This document shows, one piece after another, positions 9,054 to 17,632 of a stretch of DNA of 64,000 bases. Position numbers and translations under genes: made by a program. The stretch spans positions 62,001 to 126,000 of the forward strand of contig NZ_JYJF01000003.1 in the NCBI RefSeq assembly GCF_000955975.1, written 5' to 3'. The notes beneath the pieces are model-generated. The model was given only the letters and a program-made list of their open reading frames with translations, was not told where the DNA came from and made no database searches. How positions within the stretch are numbered: the first letter of the stretch is position 1; the number at the start of each line of letters is the position of its first letter. The DNA comes from Saccharothrix sp. ST-888. Its GTDB lineage: Bacteria; Actinomycetota; Actinomycetes; Streptomycetales; Streptomycetaceae.

Positions 9054-9683
9054 GTGCCGGTGGCCGGCGGAGGGCCCCTCCTTGGCGGGCAGGGAGGGCG
9101 GGTTCGGGGAGGCAGGATGCTGCCCGGTCAGGGGGGCAGGGCGCGGATCACGCTGCGGCCGGGGCGGCGGTCGGTCCGGGGGCGTACGCCGTTCGCGGTG
9201 CTGGTGGTGGTGCTGCTCTCGGGCGGGCTGCTCGGGCTGCTGATGCTGAACACGGCGTTGAACGAGGGCTCGTTCGAGCTGTCCCGGCTGCAGAAGCAGA
9301 CCACCGAGCAGACCGATCAGCAGCAGACCCTGCAGCAGCAGATCGACCGGGCCTCGGCCCCGGACGCGCTGGAGCACAGGGCCCGTGAGCTGGGCATGGT
9401 GCCCGGCGATGATCCCGCCTTCCTGCAGGACGACGGCAAGGTGCTGGGCAAGCCGGGCCAGGCGCAGGACAGCCCGCCGGTGAAGCGTTCCGGCACCGAG
9501 CTGTGGCAGCGGCAGAACCGGTCCGCCCAGCCGAGCGCCCCGGCCGGGCCGTCCGCCGCCGCCTCGGCTTCCGCCGCCGCCTCGGCCGCGCCGTCGCCCA
9601 GCCCCGGCGGGGACGGCACGGTGCAGATCGACCCGGCGCCGCCCGTCACCCCGTCAGCCCCGGCCGGAGGTTCGCCGCGATGA
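9054..9683 (+). CDS. ftsL: cell division protein FtsL
   Basis: This 209-residue bitopic protein has a basic cytoplasmic head, one membrane helix (about residues 44-66, VLVVVLLSGGLLGLLML) and a glutamine-rich coiled coil (LQKQTTEQTDQQQTLQQQ). An LEHRARELGMV motif follows, as in FtsL/DivIC-type septum initiators. It should bridge the divisome with FtsQ and DivIC and activate FtsW-FtsI. The C-terminal 80 residues are Ser/Ala/Pro-rich low complexity, longer than in most bacteria. The GTG start has GGAG upstream, and the stop overlaps the ftsI ATG (ATGA). Confidence 0.9.
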   Translation: MPVAGGGPLLGGQGGRVRGGRMLPGQGGRARITLRPGRRSVRGRTPFAVLVVVLLSGGLLGLLMLNTALNEGSFELSRLQKQTTEQTDQQQTLQQQIDRASAPDALEHRARELGMVPGDDPAFLQDDGKVLGKPGQAQDSPPVKRSGTELWQRQNRSAQPSAPAGPSAAASASAAASAAPSPSPGGDGTVQIDPAPPVTPSAPAGGSPR

Positions 9684-11797
9684 GCACACCCCGTCAGCCT
9701 CCGCGCGGCTCCGGCGAGCGCCGGCCGCAGCGCCCCGGCGGGGCCCGTCCCAAGCCCGCCGGCGACCCGGGCCGCTACCCGGCGCGCGGTGCGGCCCGTA
9801 CCCCGGCGCGCAACCCGGGCGAGCGCCCGCGCGCCCCGCGTCAGCGCACCTCCGACCCGCGCCGCCCGCCGGAGCGGCGCCCGCACCCGCCGGCCGGCCG
9901 CCCCCAGCCTCGGACGGTCCGGCTCGGCGACCCGCGCCGCCGCCTGCGGCTGGTCACCGTCGCGCTGGCCCTGGTCTTCTCGGTCTTCGCGGGCCGACTG
10001 GTCCAGCTCCAGCTGCTCGACTCGGACACGCTGGCGGTCGCGGCGGGCGCCAACCAGTACTACGACGCGAAGCTCTCCGCCGAGCGTGGCTCGATAACGT
10101 CCTCGGACGGCGTCGCCCTGGCGACCACGGTGGACGCGTACGACGTCATCGCCGACCCGACCTTCTACCCCGCCGACAAGACGAAGATCCCGGACGCCCC
10201 GGAGCAGGCCGCCGCCCTGCTGGCGCCCATCCTCGGCCGCAGCAAGGAACAGCTGGCCACCGCCCTGCACACGCCGAAGACCAAGTGGGTGATGCTCGCG
10301 CCCCGGCAGGGCCCCGACGTCAAGAAGCAGATCACCGACCTGCGGACCTCGCTCACCAAGCAGACCGACACCAAGGAGTGCCGGGCGCAGAAGGCCCTCC
10401 TCGGCAAGCCCGCCGAACAGGGCGGACGCCAGCACCTGGACAACGCCTGCGTCAACCCGCTGGTGGGCCTCGGCTTCACCGAGAGCAAGCGGCGGGTCTA
10501 CCCGGCCGGCGGCCTGGCCGCCAACCTGGTCGGCTTCGTCAACTCCGACGGGGTCGGCACCGGCGGCCTGGAGCTCCAGTACCAGAAGGAGCTGGCCGGC
10601 AAGGACGGCCGGGTCACCTACGCGTCCGGGGCCGGCCGGGTGGTCCCCACCTCCGCCGGCGGCAGCCAGCAGCTCCCGGTGCCGGGGCTCGACCTGCGGC
10701 TGACCGTCAACCGGGACATCCAGTGGGCGGCCCAGCGGGCCATCACCGACCAGGTGGCCAACGCCGGGGCCGAGAAGGGCTACGTGGTCGTCCAGGACGT
10801 GAAGACCGGCCAGGTCCTGGCGATGGCCGCCTCGCCCGGTTTCGACCCCAACAACCTGCGCGCCGCCAAGGCGGACCAGCTCGGCAACGCGGCCGTCCAG
10901 GACGCGTACGAGCCGGGGTCCACCGCCAAGCTGATGACCATGGCCGCCGTGCTGGACAGCGGCTCGGCGCAGTGGGACACCCACGTCACCGTGCCCAACA
11001 CGCTGCAGCGCTCCGACCGGGTCTTCCACGACGACATCGACCACCCGACCTGGTACCTGACACTGGCCGGGGTGCTGGCCAAGTCCTCCAACATCGGTAC
11101 CATCGAGGCCGCCGAGCACCTGGGCAAGACCCAGCAGGAGTCCAACCGGATCCTCGGCGACTACCTGCACCGCTTCGGCATCGGCCAGTCCAGCGGGCTC
11201 GGATTCCCCGGTGAGACCAAGGGCATCCTGGCCAAGCCGGAGTCCTGGAGCGGCTCGCAGCAGTACACCATCCCGTTCGGCCAGGGGCTGTCGGTCAACG
11301 CGCTGCAGGCCACCTCGGTCTTCTCCACCATCGCCAACGGCGGTGTGCGGGTGACCCCGAGCCTGCTGGCCGGGACCACCGGTCCGGACGGCCGGTACAC
11401 CCCGGCCCCGGCCGGGGAGCAGACCCGGGTGGTCAAGCCGGAGACCGCCAAGACCCTCACCGGGATGCTGGAGTCGGTCGTCTCCGACGAGCAGGGGACC
11501 GGCGGCGCGGCCCAGATCCCGGGCTACCGGGTGGCCGGGAAGACCGGCACTGCCAACCGGGTGGACCCCAAGACCGGCAAGTACTCCGGCTACACCGCCT
11601 CGTTCATCGGCTTCGCCCCCGCCGAGGCGCCCCGGGTGACGGTCTCCTGCGTCATCCAGGACCCGGTCAACGGCCACTTCGGCGGCCAGCTCTGCGGGCC
11701 GGTGTTCAAGCAGGTGATGGAGTTCACTCTGAAGACCCTGCACGTCGCGCCCAGCGGGAGCGAGGCGCCCAACCTGCCCGTCGACTGGAAGCCCTGA
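9680..11797 (+). CDS. ftsI: septal peptidoglycan transpeptidase FtsI (PBP3/PBP2-type)
   Basis: This 705-residue class B penicillin-binding protein has an Arg/Pro-rich cytoplasmic tail of about 90 residues, one membrane helix (residues about 93-112) and a PBP dimer domain. The transpeptidase domain carries the active-site motifs S414-TAK (EPGSTAKLM), SSN (KSSNIGT) and KTG (AGKTGTAN). It cross-links septal peptidoglycan with FtsW. An insertion with two cysteines lies around KECRAQKALL and LDNACVNP. It overlaps ftsL by 4 bases, and its stop shares a base with the murE ATG. Confidence 0.96.
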   Translation: MSTPRQPPRGSGERRPQRPGGARPKPAGDPGRYPARGAARTPARNPGERPRAPRQRTSDPRRPPERRPHPPAGRPQPRTVRLGDPRRRLRLVTVALALVFSVFAGRLVQLQLLDSDTLAVAAGANQYYDAKLSAERGSITSSDGVALATTVDAYDVIADPTFYPADKTKIPDAPEQAAALLAPILGRSKEQLATALHTPKTKWVMLAPRQGPDVKKQITDLRTSLTKQTDTKECRAQKALLGKPAEQGGRQHLDNACVNPLVGLGFTESKRRVYPAGGLAANLVGFVNSDGVGTGGLELQYQKELAGKDGRVTYASGAGRVVPTSAGGSQQLPVPGLDLRLTVNRDIQWAAQRAITDQVANAGAEKGYVVVQDVKTGQVLAMAASPGFDPNNLRAAKADQLGNAAVQDAYEPGSTAKLMTMAAVLDSGSAQWDTHVTVPNTLQRSDRVFHDDIDHPTWYLTLAGVLAKSSNIGTIEAAEHLGKTQQESNRILGDYLHRFGIGQSSGLGFPGETKGILAKPESWSGSQQYTIPFGQGLSVNALQATSVFSTIANGGVRVTPSLLAGTTGPDGRYTPAPAGEQTRVVKPETAKTLTGMLESVVSDEQGTGGAAQIPGYRVAGKTGTANRVDPKTGKYSGYTASFIGFAPAEAPRVTVSCVIQDPVNGHFGGQLCGPVFKQVMEFTLKTLHVAPSGSEAPNLPVDWKP

Positions 11798-13674
11798 TGA
11801 GCCACCGCCCCGACCGTGCCACCGACTCGACTCCGCAGCCCGCGCCGGGTGCCGGCGCTGCTCGGCGACCCGAAGGGCGGGCCGGTGCCGCGGCGGCGCC
11901 GTCCGCCACCGAGACGGGCGGCGGCCGAGGGGCGGGGGAGCACGGCAGCGGCGGGCACCGGGGCCGGCCGGACGCGCCCGGGGGCGGTGCGGGCCGCGAG
12001 GAAGAGGCCCGGTTTGGCCCTGGGGGCCCATCGGCAGATAGCCTTCCCGCCGTGCCGAAACCCGATCAAACCAACGCGACCCCGCCCCGCCCGACCAGCC
12101 CGGCGGTGACTCCGCTCGCCGAGGTCGCCCGCCTGCTGGGCCTGGAGCCGCTCCCTTCGGCTCCCGAGGACAGCGCAGAGGGCGCGCAGGTCACTGGCAT
12201 CACCCACGACTCCCGGGCGGTTCGCCCGGGTGACGTGTACGTGGCCTTCCCGGGCGCCAACCACCACGGCGCGGCCTTCGCCGCCCAGGCGGTGGCCGCC
12301 GGAGCCGTCGCCGTGCTGACCGACCAGGCCGGGGCCGAACTGGCCGTCTCCGCAGGCGTGCCGCTGCTCGTCGTGGAGAGCCCGCGGGCCGTGATGGGCC
12401 TGGTGGCCGCCGTGGTCTACGGCCGCCCCAGCGAGCAGCTGCTGACCATCGGCCTGACCGGAACCAACGGCAAGACCACCACCTCGTACCTGGTCGAGGG
12501 CGGCCTGCGCGGCGCCGACCTGGTGCCCGGGGTGATCGGCACCGTGGAGATGCGGGTCGGCGACGAGCGGATCAAGAGCGAGCGCACCACCCCCGAGGCC
12601 ACCGACCTGCATGCGATCCTCGCCGTGATGCGCGAGCGCGGCGCCGACGCGGTGGTCATGGAGGTCTCCAGCCACGCCCTGGTCTACGGCCGGGTGGACG
12701 GGGTCGTCTACGACGTCGCCCTGTTCAACAACCTGACGCCCGAGCACCTGGACTTCCACCCGGACATGGAGGACTACTACCGGGCCAAGGCCCGGCTCTT
12801 CCAGCCGGAGAAGGCCCGGCGCGGGGTGGCCAACCTGGACGACGCGTACGGCCGCCGGCTGGCCGGCGAGGCGCCGATCCCGGTCACCACCTTCTCCGCC
12901 AAGGGCGACCGGGACGCCGACTGGCGCGCCGTGGACGTCCAGCTCGGCCCGGTCGGCTCGACTTTCCGGGTGCTCGGCCCGGACGGTGCCACCGCTGACG
13001 CCTCGGTGCCGCTGCCTGGGCCCTTCAACGTCGCCAACGCGCTCGGCGCGATCACCGCCCTGGTCACCGCCGGAGTGCCGCTGGAGGCGGCCGTCGCCGG
13101 GGTGGCCTCGATCGCGGGCGTGCCCGGCCGGCTGGAGCGGGTGGACGCCGGCCAGCCGTACGTCGCCGTGGTCGACTACGCGCACAAGCCGGACGCCCTG
13201 GAGGCGGTCCTGAACTCGCTGCGCGAGATCACCAAGGGCCGGCTGCACGTGGTGATCGGCTGCGGCGGCGACCGTGACCCGCACAAGCGCGGCCCGATGG
13301 GCGCCATCGCCGCCCGGATCGCCGACACGGCCGTCCTCACCAGCGACAACCCGCGCTCCGAGGACCCGCTGGCGATCCTCGCCACCATGCTGACCGGTGC
13401 CGCCGGTGTGCCCGAGGCCGAGCGCGGCGAGGTGCTGGTCGTCCCCGACCGGGCCGAGGCCATCGCCGGCGCCATCGCCCGCGCCCACGCCGGGGACACC
13501 GTCCTGGTGGCCGGCAAGGGCCACGAACTGGGCCAGTACGTACGGGACGAGATCCGTCCCTTCGACGACCGCGAGGTGCTGCGCGAGGCCATCGCGCACA
13601 GCCACGCCGAACACAGCCAGGCCGCCCAGGACCCCGCAGGGCCCCGGGACGGCCGTGGAGTGGAGCAGCAGTGA
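11797..13674 (+). CDS. murE: UDP-MurNAc-L-Ala-D-Glu:2,6-diaminopimelate ligase MurE
   Basis: This Mur ligase adds diaminopimelate to UDP-MurNAc-dipeptide. The ATP loop is TGTNGKTTTSYL, the carbamylated-lysine region is ARLFQPEKARRG, and the DNPRSEDP motif is typical of diaminopimelate-adding MurE. From ATG 11797 the protein has 625 residues, about 100 longer than usual; the first 85 are Gly/Pro/Arg-rich with no family similarity. GTG 12052 (VPKPDQTNATPP) would give 540 residues and is a serious alternative. I kept the upstream ATG because it is coupled to the ftsI stop (TGATG). The 3' end overlaps murF by 4 bases. Confidence 0.93.
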   Translation: MSHRPDRATDSTPQPAPGAGAARRPEGRAGAAAAPSATETGGGRGAGEHGSGGHRGRPDAPGGGAGREEEARFGPGGPSADSLPAVPKPDQTNATPPRPTSPAVTPLAEVARLLGLEPLPSAPEDSAEGAQVTGITHDSRAVRPGDVYVAFPGANHHGAAFAAQAVAAGAVAVLTDQAGAELAVSAGVPLLVVESPRAVMGLVAAVVYGRPSEQLLTIGLTGTNGKTTTSYLVEGGLRGADLVPGVIGTVEMRVGDERIKSERTTPEATDLHAILAVMRERGADAVVMEVSSHALVYGRVDGVVYDVALFNNLTPEHLDFHPDMEDYYRAKARLFQPEKARRGVANLDDAYGRRLAGEAPIPVTTFSAKGDRDADWRAVDVQLGPVGSTFRVLGPDGATADASVPLPGPFNVANALGAITALVTAGVPLEAAVAGVASIAGVPGRLERVDAGQPYVAVVDYAHKPDALEAVLNSLREITKGRLHVVIGCGGDRDPHKRGPMGAIAARIADTAVLTSDNPRSEDPLAILATMLTGAAGVPEAERGEVLVVPDRAEAIAGAIARAHAGDTVLVAGKGHELGQYVRDEIRPFDDREVLREAIAHSHAEHSQAAQDPAGPRDGRGVEQQ

Positions 13675-15074
13675 TCGCACTGACCCTGGCAGAGGTCGCC
13701 ACCGCCGTCGGCGGCACCCTGGATGCCGCCGACCCGCAGGCCCTGGTGACCGGCCCGGTCGAGGTGGACTCCCGCCGGCTGCGCCCCGGCGGCCTGTTCG
13801 CGGCCATTCTCGGCGAGCACGTGGACGGCCACGACTTCGCCGAGAAGGCCGTCGCGGACGGCGCCGTCGCGGTGCTGGCGACCCGCCGGGTCGGCGTCCC
13901 CGCCGTGCTGGTGGACGACGTGGTGGTGGCCCTCGGCCGACTGGCTCGCGCCGTGATGGACCGGGCGAGCGGCACCGAGGTGGTGGCGATCACCGGCTCG
14001 GCCGGAAAGACCAGCACCAAGGACCTGATCGCCCAGGTGCTCCAGCGCCGGGGCACGACCGTCTTCCCGCCCGGCTCGTTCAACAACGAGATCGGCATGC
14101 CGCTGACCGCGCTGCGGGTCGAGGAGTCCACCCGGCACCTGGTGCTGGAGATGGGCGCCCGCGGCAAGGGCCACATCGACTACCTGACCGGGATCGTCCC
14201 GCCGCGGATCGGCGTGGTGCTCAACATCGGCACCGCGCACCTGGGGGAGTTCGGCTCCAGGGCCGCGATCGCCGAGGCCAAGGGCGAGTTGGTGGAGGCG
14301 CTCACCACCGAGGGGGTCGCGGTGCTGAACGCCGACGACCCGCTGGTGCGGCCGATGGTCGAGCGCACCAAGGCCCGGGTGCTGCTCTTCGGCGAGCACT
14401 CGGAGGCTGACGTCCGGGCGGTGGATGTTCGTCTGGATGCCACCGGGCGGCCATCGTTCACGTTGATCACCCCGGCCGGTTCCGCAACGGTACAGCTGCG
14501 CCTGTACGGTGAGCACCACGTCTCGAACGCCCTCGCCGCCGCTGCGGTGGCGGTGGCGCTCGGTATGTCCGTCGACGACACCGCCGCCGCCCTTGGCGAG
14601 GCGGGTGCGCTGTCCCGCTGGCGCATGGAGGTCGTCGACCGGGCCGATGGAGTCACCGTCGTCAACGACGCCTACAACGCGAACCCCGAGTCCATGAGGG
14701 CCGCGCTGCGGGCTCTGGTGTCGATGGGGGGCCGGGGCCCGGAGCGCCGCCGCACCTGGGCGGTGCTCGGTGAGATGCGGGAGCTCGGCGAGGACAGCCT
14801 CGACGAGCACGACGCCATCGGGCGGCTCGCGGTCCGACTGGACGTCACCAAGCTGGTGGCGGTCGGCGGACGCGACGCGGCCTGCATGGAACTCGGCGCG
14901 AGGAACGAAGGTTCGTGGGGTGAGGAGTCGGTGCTGGTGTCCGACGCGGACGCGGCGATCGAGCTGCTGCGGGCTCAACTGCAGCCAGGGGACGTGGTGC
15001 TGGTGAAGGCTTCCCGTTCGGTGGGGCTGGAAACGGTTGCCGAGGCACTGCTCGCGGACGGTGCTGCCCGGTGA
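13671..15074 (+). CDS. murF: UDP-MurNAc-tripeptide-D-Ala-D-Ala ligase MurF
   Basis: This 467-residue Mur ligase adds D-Ala-D-Ala to complete the UDP-MurNAc-pentapeptide. It shows the N-terminal UDP-binding domain (VEVDSRRLRPGGLFAA), the ATP loop TGSAGKTSTKDL, the FNNEIGMPLTAL motif specific to MurF, and the C-terminal VNDAYNANPESMRAAL segment. The GTG start overlaps the murE stop (GTGA) and its own stop overlaps mraY in the same way. The length is normal for actinobacteria. Confidence 0.97.
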   Translation: MIALTLAEVATAVGGTLDAADPQALVTGPVEVDSRRLRPGGLFAAILGEHVDGHDFAEKAVADGAVAVLATRRVGVPAVLVDDVVVALGRLARAVMDRASGTEVVAITGSAGKTSTKDLIAQVLQRRGTTVFPPGSFNNEIGMPLTALRVEESTRHLVLEMGARGKGHIDYLTGIVPPRIGVVLNIGTAHLGEFGSRAAIAEAKGELVEALTTEGVAVLNADDPLVRPMVERTKARVLLFGEHSEADVRAVDVRLDATGRPSFTLITPAGSATVQLRLYGEHHVSNALAAAAVAVALGMSVDDTAAALGEAGALSRWRMEVVDRADGVTVVNDAYNANPESMRAALRALVSMGGRGPERRRTWAVLGEMRELGEDSLDEHDAIGRLAVRLDVTKLVAVGGRDAACMELGARNEGSWGEESVLVSDADAAIELLRAQLQPGDVVLVKASRSVGLETVAEALLADGAAR

Positions 15075-16132
15075 AGCAGATCCTCTTCTCGGGCATGATC
15101 GGGCTGGTCCTGTCCCTGCTCGGCACCCCGGCGCTGATCAAGCTGCTGGCCCGGCACGGCTACGGGCAGTACATCCGTGACGACGGCCCCAAGGCCCACC
15201 ACAGCAAGCGCGGTACGCCCACCATGGGTGGTATCGCCTTCATCCTGGCGACGCTGATCGCCTACTTCGCCACCAAGGTGATAACGGGCGAGAAGCTCAC
15301 CGCCTCCGGCCTGCTGGTGCTGTTCCTGACCACGGGTCTGGGTCTGGTCGGCTTCCTGGACGACTACATCAAGGTGGTCAAGCGCCGTTCGCTCGGTCTG
15401 CGGGCCAAGGCGAAGCTGCTCGGCCAGTCGTTCGTGGGCCTCGCCTTCGCGATCCTGGCGCTGCAGTTCCACGACGCGCGCGGGCTGACCCCGGCCTCGA
15501 CCCACCTGTCCTTCGTCAAGGACTTCAGCTGGTCGGTCGGCCCGGTGCTGTTCGTCATCTGGGCCTATTTCATGATCGCCGCAATGTCCAACGGCGTGAA
15601 CCTGACCGACGGTCTGGACGGCCTGGCCACCGGCGCCTCGGTGATGGTCTTCGGCGCCTACACCTTCATCGGCGTCTGGCAGTACGGCCAGAGCTGCGCC
15701 TCGATGATCACCGCCACCGCCAACTGCTACGACGTCCGCGACCCGCTGGACCTGGCCGTGGTGGCCGCCGGTCTGATGGGCTCCTGCTTCGGCTTCCTGT
15801 GGTGGAACACCTCGCCCGCCAAGATCTTCATGGGTGACACCGGTTCGCTGGCCCTCGGTGGCGCGCTGGCCGGTCTGGCGATCTGCTCCCGCACCGAGAT
15901 GCTGCTGGCGCTGCTCGGCGGCCTCTTCGTGATCATCACGCTGTCGGTGATCATCCAGGTCGGCTCGTTCCGGATGACCGGCAAGCGCGTCTTCAAGATG
16001 GCACCGCTGCAGCACCACTTCGAGCTCAAGGGCTGGAGCGAGGTGCTGATCGTGGTCCGGTTCTGGATCATCCAGGGCCTCTGCGTCGCCGTCGGCCTCG
16101 GCCTCTTCTACGCGGGCTGGGTGACCGGATGA
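15071..16132 (+). CDS. mraY: phospho-MurNAc-pentapeptide translocase MraY
   Basis: This 353-residue integral membrane enzyme transfers phospho-MurNAc-pentapeptide to undecaprenyl phosphate, giving lipid I. About ten membrane helices alternate with the family motifs DDGPKAHHSKRGTPTMGG, the aspartate pair LDDYIKVVKRR, NLTDGLDGLA and FMGDTGSLALGG, and the MAPLQHHFELKGWSE loop. It starts at a GTG that overlaps the murF stop and ends overlapping the murD ATG. Confidence 0.98.
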   Translation: MKQILFSGMIGLVLSLLGTPALIKLLARHGYGQYIRDDGPKAHHSKRGTPTMGGIAFILATLIAYFATKVITGEKLTASGLLVLFLTTGLGLVGFLDDYIKVVKRRSLGLRAKAKLLGQSFVGLAFAILALQFHDARGLTPASTHLSFVKDFSWSVGPVLFVIWAYFMIAAMSNGVNLTDGLDGLATGASVMVFGAYTFIGVWQYGQSCASMITATANCYDVRDPLDLAVVAAGLMGSCFGFLWWNTSPAKIFMGDTGSLALGGALAGLAICSRTEMLLALLGGLFVIITLSVIIQVGSFRMTGKRVFKMAPLQHHFELKGWSEVLIVVRFWIIQGLCVAVGLGLFYAGWVTG

Positions 16133-17559
16133 CCCCGATCGCCTGGGACGGACTGCCCGTCACCGTCGCCGGTCTGGGCGTCTCCGGGATCAGCGCGGCC
16201 CGGGTGCTGCGCGGTCTCGGCGCCGAGGTCACGGTCGTGGACGGCGGCGACGGCGAGGGCCTGCGCTCCCGCGCCGCCGAGCTCGGCCGGCTGGGCATCC
16301 AGGTCCGGCTCGGCGACGGCGACAACCTGCCGGCGGACACCCGGCTGATCGTCACCTCGCCCGGCTGGCCGCCCAGCAGCCCGCTGTTCCTGGCCGCCGC
16401 CGAGGCGGGCATCGAGATCTGGGGCGACGTCGAGCTGGCCTGGCGGCTGCGCCGGCCGCTGCCGTCCACCGGCGAGCCGGCCCCCTGGCTGGCCGTCACC
16501 GGTACCAACGGCAAGACCACCACCGTCCAGATGCTCGCCTCGATCCTGACGGCGGCCGGGAAGCGCACCGCCGCCGTCGGCAACGTCGGCGTCTCGGTGC
16601 TGGACGCGGTGCTCGCCGAGGAGCCGTACGACGTCCTGGCCGTCGAGCTGTCCAGCTACCAGCTGCACTGGGCGCCCTCGCTGCGCCCGCACTCGGCCGC
16701 CGTGCTCAACCTGGCGCCGGACCACCTGGACTGGCACGGCTCGATGGAGGCGTACGCGGCCGACAAGGGCCGGATCTACCAGGGCAACCAGGTCGCCTGC
16801 GTCTACAACCTGGCCGACCCCGCCACCGAGGCGCTGGTCCGCGAGGCCGACGTCGAGGAGGGCTGCCGGGCCGTCGGCTTCGGCCTGGGCTCGCCGGGAC
16901 TCTCGCAGTTCGGCGTGGTGGACGGCCTGTTGGTGGACCGGGCCTTCGTCCCCGACCGCCAGAAGAACGCCGCCGAGATCGGCTCGATCGCGGACGTCCA
17001 CCCGCCGGCCCCGCACAACATCGCCAACGCCCTCGCGGCGGCCGCGCTGGCGCGGGCCTACGGGGTGGACGTCAAGGCCGTCAGGGACGGCCTGCAGGCC
17101 TTCCGTCCGGACGCCCACCGGATCGCCGAGGTGGCGGTCGTGGACGAGGTCACCTACATCGACGACTCCAAGGCCACCAACACCCATGCGGCGGCGGCCT
17201 CGCTGGCCGCCTACCGGCCGGTGGTCTGGATCGCCGGCGGCCTGGCCAAGGGCGCGACCTTCGACGAGCTGGTGCAGGGCGCGGCCGGGCGGCTGCGTGC
17301 GGCGGTGCTGATCGGCGCCGACCGCGAGCTGATCCGCGAGGCGCTGGCGCGACACGCGCCGGATGTCCCGGTGATCGAAGCGGCCACGGGCCAGACTGGC
17401 GCGGTGGCGATGACCGAGGTGGTCCGCGAGGCTGCCAAACTCGCCCGTCCGGGTGACACCGTCCTGCTGGCTCCGGCCTGCGCCTCGATGGACATGTTCA
17501 CCAACTACGGCGAGCGCGGCGACCTGTTCGCCGCGGCCGTGCAGGATCTGAGGAAGTAG
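16129..17559 (+). CDS. murD: UDP-MurNAc-L-alanine:D-glutamate ligase MurD
   Basis: This 476-residue Mur ligase has an N-terminal Rossmann-like UDP-binding domain (VTVAGLGVSGISAARVLRGL), the ATP loop TGTNGKTTTVQML, the family segment LNLAPDHLDWHGSMEAY, and IDDSKATNTHAA in the C-terminal domain. It adds D-Glu to UDP-MurNAc-L-Ala. The gene is out of pathway order, as usual in dcw clusters. It starts in an ATGA overlap with mraY. A 73-base gap with a perfect hairpin separates it from ftsW, the only sizeable break in this part of the operon. Confidence 0.97.
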   Translation: MTPIAWDGLPVTVAGLGVSGISAARVLRGLGAEVTVVDGGDGEGLRSRAAELGRLGIQVRLGDGDNLPADTRLIVTSPGWPPSSPLFLAAAEAGIEIWGDVELAWRLRRPLPSTGEPAPWLAVTGTNGKTTTVQMLASILTAAGKRTAAVGNVGVSVLDAVLAEEPYDVLAVELSSYQLHWAPSLRPHSAAVLNLAPDHLDWHGSMEAYAADKGRIYQGNQVACVYNLADPATEALVREADVEEGCRAVGFGLGSPGLSQFGVVDGLLVDRAFVPDRQKNAAEIGSIADVHPPAPHNIANALAAAALARAYGVDVKAVRDGLQAFRPDAHRIAEVAVVDEVTYIDDSKATNTHAAAASLAAYRPVVWIAGGLAKGATFDELVQGAAGRLRAAVLIGADRELIREALARHAPDVPVIEAATGQTGAVAMTEVVREAAKLARPGDTVLLAPACASMDMFTNYGERGDLFAAAVQDLRK

Positions 17560-17566
17560 GGCGAAC

Positions 17567-17602
17567 GAGCCGCGGGGAGACCGGCAACGGTCCCCGCGGC
17601 TC
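17567..17602 (+). terminator. intra-operon hairpin between murD and ftsW
   Basis: A perfect 12-bp GC-rich stem (17567-17578 with 17591-17602) encloses a 12-base loop. It begins 8 bases after the murD stop and ends 30 bases before the ftsW GTG. It looks like an intrinsic terminator without a U tract, but it lies inside an otherwise tightly coupled operon. It may attenuate transcription, protect a processed 3' end, or mark an extra promoter boundary. Confidence 0.65.
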
Positions 17603-17632
17603 GTCGCCCCCACGCGTGAGGGGGGAACCGCC

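Noticed and set aside
9317..12031. A 904-codon minus-strand open frame opposite ftsL, ftsI and murE
   Set aside because: It is antisense to strongly supported dcw genes and has no motif of its own.
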